A stretch of 64,000 nt of DNA from the NCBI GenBank assembly GCA_032871835.1, contig CM065297.1, positions 45,202,203 to 45,266,202 on the forward strand, read 5' to 3'. The DNA is from Dipteronia dyeriana (taxonomy: Eukaryota; Streptophyta; Magnoliopsida; Sapindales; Sapindaceae). The notes beneath the pieces were generated by a model. It did not search any database, had not been told where the DNA came from, and worked only from the letters and a program-made list of their open reading frames with translations. The translations under genes were made by a program, and so were the position numbers. This document shows, in pieces, positions 57,214 to 64,000 of this stretch (positions are counted from its first letter, which is position 1; each line of letters opens with the position of its first letter).

Positions 57214-59239
57214 CACCCGATGGACAAGTTAGAAGAGGTATCAATCAGGGGGGTTGATCCCTCACAGGTTGTCAAGGTAGGAGCTACACTAGATGAAGGG
57301 GTGAAAGAAGGTTATGTTAGACTCCTTCGAGAGTACAATGACATATTCTTCGGGAACCAAGAGAAGATACCAAGAAACCCTATTTCAATTGCAGTTTACA
57401 GGTTGGCTGTTGACTCCATATTTAAACCAGTCAAGCGGAAGCGGTGGCATTTCAACCGAGAAAGAAATGTCACGGTATAGGAAGAAGTAGAGATGTTTCT
57501 GAAGGCTAGGTTCATTAGGGAATCTCAATACCCTGAATGGATCGTCATTGTGGTAATGGTGACCAAAGCAAACGGGAAGTGGCACATATGTGTTGATTAT
57601 ACCAATTTCAATCGCGTATACACGAATGACAGTTTCCCGTTACCAAAAATTGACCGGCTGGTAGTTTCGACAACCGGAAAAAAGCTTATTAGCTTCATAG
57701 ATGCCTTCTCAGAGTATAATCAGATCATGATGCACCCTACCGACCAGGACAATACCAGTTTCATCACTAGGCAGGGCCTTTACTGCTATAAGGTAATGTT
57801 CTTTCGTCTTGAAAATACAGGTGCTACCTACCAACGACTAGTGAACCGGGAATCAGATAGGGAAATCGATGTAAGTGTACATAGATGACATGATCACCAA
57901 ATCCTAGGCAGCTAAGCAGTACTGGGATCATATTCGTCAAAATTTACAGTTCATAGGGAGAACCAGATGCGGTTGAACCCTGTTAAGTGCACCTTCGGGG
58001 TAGCAGCCAGATAATTCATTGGATTTATGATGCACGAGAAAGGAATAAAAGCTAAACCGGAGAAGATCACGACCATCTTGGACCTTGAGCCTCTCACCCC
58101 ACTCAAGTAGGTGAAAGGGCTGACCGATCGGATAGCTTCCCTCAACCGTTTCATTTCACGGTCTACAGACAAATGAATTCCCATATTCAAAACTATCAAG
58201 CAAGGGAAGAACATTAAATGGGACCAAAATAGTGAGTTAGCTTTCCAATCTTTGTAGGAATATCTAGCTAGCCACCATTGTTAGTCAAGCCTATACCGGG
58301 AGAGGAATTACAATTGTACGTAGCAGTGTCTGAGACCGCTGTTAGTGTAGCCCTAGTAAAAGAATGTGGAGATGGAGTTTAGTGACCGGTTTACTATATG
58401 AGCCATGTTTTATCCAAACTGAAGAAAAAATACACTCTTCTTTAAAAGCTTGTATTTGCCCTCTTTACCACAGCCAGAAAGCTTGCCCATGTTTCTAAGC
58501 TCATTCGATCACGGTGGTCACCGATCAACCACTGAGACAATTTCTCCAATGACCAAACGTATTGAGGATATTGGTACTGTAGGCCCTAGAGCTCACCCAG
58601 TATGATATCCAGTACAAAGCCAAAACCACAATCAAAGCCCAGGCTTTGGTAGATTTCCTAGTAGAGTTTAACATGAAATCTTACTCTGATACCGCGACAA
58701 GCTTGGCCATGGTTCCCTAGAGAGAAAAGAAGTATGCAGAATGGCTTGCTGATCAAGAAGTCTGGACTTTACATACAGATGGAGCGTCTTGCCAAGTAGG
58801 TTGTGGAGCAGAAATCATGTAAACCTATCAAGAGAAGATCGAGTTCTGCCACTGTTTCAGGTTTATGTTTAATGCCACCAATAACAAGGCTGAATAAGAA
58901 GCCTTGGTAGTAGGAATGAGGGTGGTCGTGGAGTTTGGGGCAGGTTACCTCCATGTTAAGAGTGACATGCAACTGGTGGTTAACCAGGTAATGGGGCAGT
59001 ACCAAATGAAGGGAAAATATATGATGGCCTACCTTGAAAGGGTTTAGAAACTCACGACCCAGCTCAAGGGATTCAAGATACAGTAGATACACAGGTAGTA
59101 GAACCATCGGGCGGATGTTCTTACCAAGATAGCTGCGAGTAGAGGACAGGCACTGCCAATCGGGGTACCACTCTAGTTGATTTCCCATTCAAGCATAATC
59201 TAGATGGATCCAATTGTGGATTACCTCTAATAGGGGAAG
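57214..59239 (+). pseudogene. Gypsy pol fragment (RT and RNase H)
   Basis: Related to Gypsy B but on the + strand. It reads MDKLEEVSIRGVDPSQVVK, then AVDSIFKPVKRKRWHF (57220-57480). After a stop come RFIRESQYPEWIVIV and CVDYTNFNR...FPLPKIDRLV (57493-57888), then YIDDMITKS in another frame (about 57870-57897). Further on are eroded RNase H (AVSETAVSVALVKE near 58320) and second RNase H (DGASCQVGCGAEIM, NATNNKAE, SDMQLVVNQVMGQYQMKG, 58770-59150). It ends at MDPIVDYL, before integrase, where a Copia LTR begins. Multiple stops and frameshifts. Confidence 0.88.
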
Positions 59240-61656
59240 TGTAGAAAAGAAAACACGCGGCGTAAGCAAAAAGTTTGATTGGTATAAAACTTTTTTTTTA
59301 AGTAAGATCCTTAACCTATATTTATAAAGTATCGTACCATTTTCGCGTGACAATTGACATTGCATTAATATTAAAACCGCCAGATATTCCAATCCAATCA
59401 TGAACGTGAATCATCTAGGAGTGTGAGTTCACTTTCTTTGAATTGCGTACCCAAGGATGGAAAAACATAAACCTTTTTCTTTTGTTAGTCACAATAACCT
59501 CCACAGAGAAAAACAAAGAACGTTTGGTCACTTGTGAATTCTTAATCTATTGATCGAAACTCGTGTGAACCCAATTCGATGTTGTGTACAAAGATGTTTG
59601 ATATAAAAGCTAATAGTTCACTATCGAAGACAAGAACGCTCCCTTTCTCTTTTTTCTCTTGGCAGACTTCTCACACTATGTTTCTATGAGTTCGACAAAA
59701 TTTTCTTTTGAGAAAAATAAAATATTCTCCCTCAAGAACTTAGGGTTGGCCGAATTCTCATGATGGGAATATATTGGTGGTTGAATCCTCACACAAAGAG
59801 GAAATATGATTCACCAAAACTCCTATCAACTTTTGAGTTCAATACCTATTCCATCTCATTAGTGTATTATCCAATAATAAATTAATGAATATCAATTAAA
59901 TTGTGACTTTGTCAAAAACTTTCTTATTTGACTAATTGTCAATTATAGTTTTGATAGATATCAAAAACTTCCTAATTTGAATTGATAAATAAATTCCTTT
60001 TGTTTATCTATTTATCTAATAAAGTCTTTTATACTTATCATACTACCAATAATATACTAAATTCCTTTTGTTTATCTACTTATGTAAGAGACCTTCTCCT
60101 TGTTAGAAAAAGATTTTGACTATTAATTAAATAATTAATAAATTAATAAATTATTTAATTTTCATTCAACTAAATAATAAAATAAAAACAATATATTAGG
60201 CTACTAATCTTAGCCTTACCGACCAAGCATATACTTTGGGCAAAAAATTGTTTTTCCATTTTATTAATTCCATTGGAATTTAATAAAAAGTCCACATGTG
60301 AATTATACTCATTCTAACTAAAAAAGAAACAAATCCACATGCCTTAAATTAATACATTAATATTATTAACAGCCTATTTAATTAAAATGTACAAATTATA
60401 TTCTTAATGTGCTAATGAAATGCTAATCTAACCCCATTAGAGCTGCCAAAGGATTCACATACCCTTGGCCACCCATTCCAGGTATTTAAAGATTTAAGGC
60501 GCGTCTTGATCACACATGACCACACCTCACTATAAGTTTTGGATTCCGAAATCAAAAAACATTTCTAGATGGAACCAAATATTAGTCCGGTAGAATATAT
60601 CAAGTGATCCATGTAAGTTCGTGTGGATTGGAATCTTGGCAGGCTATCCAAATTTAAGCTCCAACAGACATAACCTAATTAAAATCAACAAATGATTCAC
60701 TTAGGTTCGATATATTAATTTTAGCTCATTTAACTGAAGAACTAAAATTTAACTTTTAAATAAAGATAGAATAAGTTAATGTTTCTCATTCATAAACTAG
60801 ACAAACTTATTGGAGATAGTATATCATCGTGAAAAATGCTAGTAATCGCCAAGAGCTCATAGACCGCCTATAGTTCTCCTAGTTACCATATTTACTCATA
60901 TGACCACATTTTGAACTTGGATATTTTAACTTGTCCAGAAGCCATGTTTTAGTAGGCACTATTGAAAACTTAACATTAAGATTTAATATCCAATACCTCA
61001 AAATATCTATAATATTCTACTCACATTTAAAAAATAGAGCCACAATGTTCGTATCTATAAATGAAGTCCTCTATAGATAACCAAATGAATACCACCAAAC
61101 TATCGAGAATAGACTATACTATATAATCGTACTCATTGATAGCTCAAAAAATAACAAATACAACCATAAGTCCATCATTTATCTCAGGATTGAGATAGAC
61201 TCTCTGATTATCCTTAAGTGAGAACTTTTATCCACTAACGGTTCTGGATAAAGTATTTCACTATTATCTTATTCAATGTACCTAGTACACTATATTCTTT
61301 TACCCAAAGACACTACACTTTGATGTTTTTAGACTCATCATAACACATCTGACCCCGCTCACATGCTAGCAAAAGAATCTAAAACTTTAACAAGGTAATG
61401 ACACCCAACCCTTATCTTAAGTGGTGAATATTGTTCAAGATTAACTAAAGAATTGTGTCTACCTCATCCATATCTAGATGTATGAAGAATTCTTCATTTC
61501 TTGTAGTCTTTTGACCTTATGATTATTCACTTTCGACAATTATAATAATTAAATTATAAATGCTATAAGATATGTTAAACTAGAAATCACTTTATTAATA
61601 TGAAAAGATTTTCAAATACATTATTACACTCTTGCTATTGAGCATAATCCTTAAAA
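59240..61656 (-). repeat. Copia A-family LTR, reverse (3' LTR)
   Basis: On the minus strand the LTR starts at about 61656 (TTTTAAGGATTATGC, with the initial TGTTAGG mutated) and ends ...TTTTCTACA at 59240. It matches 3053-5285 and the 3' LTR of Copia A, diverged and with small indels. The polypurine remnant GCAGGTGGGAGA lies just upstream on the minus strand (61657-61668), so this is the 3' LTR of an element whose body extends to the right. Confidence 0.85.
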
Positions 61657-62033
61657 TCTCCCACCTGCTCTATAGTAAATGTGTCATATCTCTCATTCCC
61701 ATATTCTGTAGGTGCCCATCAAAACTCTTCTATGGTAGAACCTTTGTGAAGGGATACACTAGATTTGCTGCTTCCGAGATCTTGGTAATCGTCATGTCAC
61801 CCCTATGCATAATTTCCCTCAGAAGATGATACTTCATTTCAACGTGTTTCCCTCTCTTATGACTTTTTGGTTCTCTCGAATTACCTACTGCTCCACTGTT
61901 GTTACAGTAGATAGTGATCTGATTATTTGCATTAGGAACTACTTCCAAGGCAATCAAGAATTGGAGGAGCCAAACAACCTCTTTAGTAGCTTCGTATGCG
62001 TCAACATAATCAGCTTCCATGTTAGAAACAACT
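61657..62033 (-). pseudogene. Copia A-family RNase H remnant
   Basis: Minus strand: VVSNMEADYVDAYEATKEV, LEVVPNANNQITIYCNNSGA, MKYHLLREIMHRGDM and AANLVYPFTKVLP, homologous to 9720-10020. It is cut at 62033 by a SIRE-like LTR. The 62176-62397 region is a duplicated copy of the N-terminal part. Confidence 0.88.
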
Positions 62034-62553
62034 TGAAATTGCACAAACGCGGTTAAATTGTCTTAAGCTAACCTAGAGGGGGGTGAATAGGTTATTACAC
62101 CTTATCCAAGCCCTTGAAACAAAATTTCGTTTGCCCTCTAGTTTGTTTGAATAAAAATACTTAAGATAATAGAACTTACTTGAAAAAGCAAAATGTGTTA
62201 TTCCCTCTCTTATGACTTTTTGGTTCTCTCGAATTAGCTATTGCTCCACTGTTGTCATAGTAGATAGTGATCTGCTTATTTGCATTAGGAACTACTTCCA
62301 AGTCAATCAAGAATTGGAGGAGCCAAACAACCTTTTTAGTAGCTTCGCATGCGGCAACATAATCAGCTTCCATGGTAGAAACAGCTTGAAATTGCACAAA
62401 CGCGGTTAAATTGTCTTAAGCTAACCTAGAGGGGGGTGAATAGGTTATTACACCTTTTCCAAACCCTTGAAACAAAATTTCATTTGCCCTCTAGTTAGCT
62501 TGGATAACAATACTTAAGATAATAGAACTTACTTGAGAAAGCAAAATGTGTTA
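61848..62553. repeat. 353-bp tandem duplication across a TE junction
   Basis: Unit 1 is 61848-62200 and unit 2 is 62201-62553. Both begin TTCCCTCTCTTATGACTTTT and end GCAAAATGTGTTA, and both include the end of Copia RNase H plus the first ~165 bases of the SIRE-like LTR with its GAGGGGGGTGAATAGG tract. They differ at a few per cent of positions by eye. Confidence 0.9.
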
Positions 62554-64000
62554 TCAAGATAAGTACTGTCAAACAAGCTTACATGTTGCAAGAGATAAGA
62601 CAATCAAACAAAACTAAAATATACAATACATGTATTCTAATTAATATTCAATATATATAAGTATTCCTTCAAAGACTATTAAAAAAAACATTTTCAACAT
62701 ACAAGTACAATAACATTTACAATTTTGATCATTAGAAGTGCTTATTGATCACATATCACCTCTATCTCGTCCATTAAGAAATCTATTCATTAAACTTGTA
62801 GAACAAGATATACACATACACATACACATAAATATATGAGAATGTTAGGAAGAATTGACAAATTGTTTTTTACGTGGTAAAACCTCCGTAGAGGAAATAT
62901 CCACGGGTTGAATACAACCATCGAGTACTTTTATTGGAAAGTAGATAAGAAATTTAAGAAAAGTGAACAACACATGACACACTCTCTGTTAGACTCTAAA
63001 ACTACCCAATCCTTATTGGTAGATTGGAAATTCCTCAAAAGTGATCAACAAATGACTCACTTTCTATTGGATTCCACTCTAACCAACACCGTTAAGAAGT
63101 TGGAAATTCCACTAGAATGGTCAACAAATGATTCACCCTATCCATGGACTTCATTGCATCTTAACATCCCGGGTCTACCAATAAAAGTGTACTTTCTATC
63201 CAAGGCACCCATGCCTCTAGAAAGTCTCCCATGCTTGATTGTCCGAGCCACACGCTCCAATCAAGACTCTTTGCTTGGCTATCCAAGGCACATATGCCTC
63301 TAACCAAGAGTTCATGCCTTTTACAAGGACTTCATATGTGATCAATGAATGCATAAATGCAAACAAGCATTCAATATAGAATATGAGGATCAAACATATC
63401 TTAAGGGAACTAGACATACGCATGAAAGATCATAAACAAATATTGCCTAGTTACTGAACATGAATAATATTCTTGAATTATGTGAAACACCATAAACACA
63501 TTAAAATCCTAGAAATACTCATGTGACTAAAACTTGAATCAAAGCATATATATAAATATATATAAAGAACTTATTCATGGTTTTAGTAACAAACACAAAC
63601 ATATGCTAGAATCGTGAGATAACATCAATTTCTAGCTACAACCTAGTGCATATTTCTATCACAAAATTCAATTACAAGCCAAAATAGCTCTAAGCACTCA
63701 ATCACATGTGTTATTCCAAAATATATTCAATTGAAGAGACCTAACACATGTAGAGAATATTTCTTATGAAAATCAATCAATCAAAGTCCAAAATAGTCCT
63801 AAATGAAAAGTTAGCTCAATACAAAACACACACATGTGAAAACATAGGCTTAATCGAAAACCTAACTCAACATGTGAGATTCTAATCATGCTCAATCTAG
63901 GATTTCTAGAGTTTAAAACTCTAATAAAAGTATACACATTAAACATACATATATAAAAGAAGAAAACCCAAGGTAATTGAAAGTTTTTGAAGATCAAATG
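62034..64000 (-). repeat. SIRE-like Copia LTR (reverse), open at window edge
   Basis: Starts TGAAATTGCACAAACGCGG at the RNase H break. From 62554 onward it is collinear with 960-2660: the ACGTGGTAAAACCTCC block at 62871, the repeat-rich stretch 63200-63320, and AACATGTGAGATT near 63870. It continues past the window. The short frames at 62908-63303 and 63773-63997 are LTR sequence, not genes. Confidence 0.8.

Overview
This window is plant nuclear DNA, most likely from a dicot. It is AT-rich, has plant-type introns, and is built almost entirely of nested LTR retrotransposons and one Mutator-like DNA transposon. I find a single ordinary host gene, at 51258-56753 on the + strand. It is a 12-exon gene that splices cleanly into an 826-residue protein recognisable as PARC6/CDP1, the plastid-division paralog of ARC6. 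I see no rRNA, tRNA, CRISPR array or prokaryotic gene.

Layout. 1-884: unclassified, probably a retroelement leader. 885-3052: reverse-oriented, truncated LTR of a Copia family with a C-rich tract near its 3' end (called SIRE-like here). 3053-31517: one old Ty1/Copia element (Copia A, + strand) whose 3' LTR is cut into three pieces. The first break is a solo LTR (10936-15673) that itself carries a SIRE-like solo LTR (12544-15185). The second break is a 14.4-kb Ty3/Gypsy element (Gypsy B, coding on -, 17089-31463) that holds a second solo LTR of the same family (28247-30231). Target-site duplications (TSDs) support each insertion. 31518-33044: degenerate intergenic DNA. 33045-50408: a decayed Mutator-like element (MULE) with terminal inverted repeats of about 115 bp. 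A 12.2-kb Gypsy element (Gypsy C, coding on -, 33781-45938) is inserted just after its first putative exon, with a perfect 5-bp TSD. 51258-56753: PARC6. 57157-64000: a 57-bp Copia A LTR stub, a Gypsy pol fragment, a full reverse Copia A LTR with its RNase H remnant, and a SIRE-like LTR running off the window, with a 353-bp tandem duplication across the junction.

The most unusual structures are these. In the MULE, the transposase remnant lies between two arrays of the same 22-23 bp minisatellite in inverted orientation, with a small putative second gene on the opposite strand. In both Gypsy elements, an antisense (+ strand) gene and a tandem-repeat array sit between integrase and the 3' LTR. 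In Gypsy C the antisense gene has recognisable introns and a poly(A) signal. All transposon polyproteins carry stops or frameshifts, so none looks autonomous as it stands.

Coordinates of LTR ends, exon borders and TSDs were read directly from the sequence. Family names rest on motif recognition without a database search.
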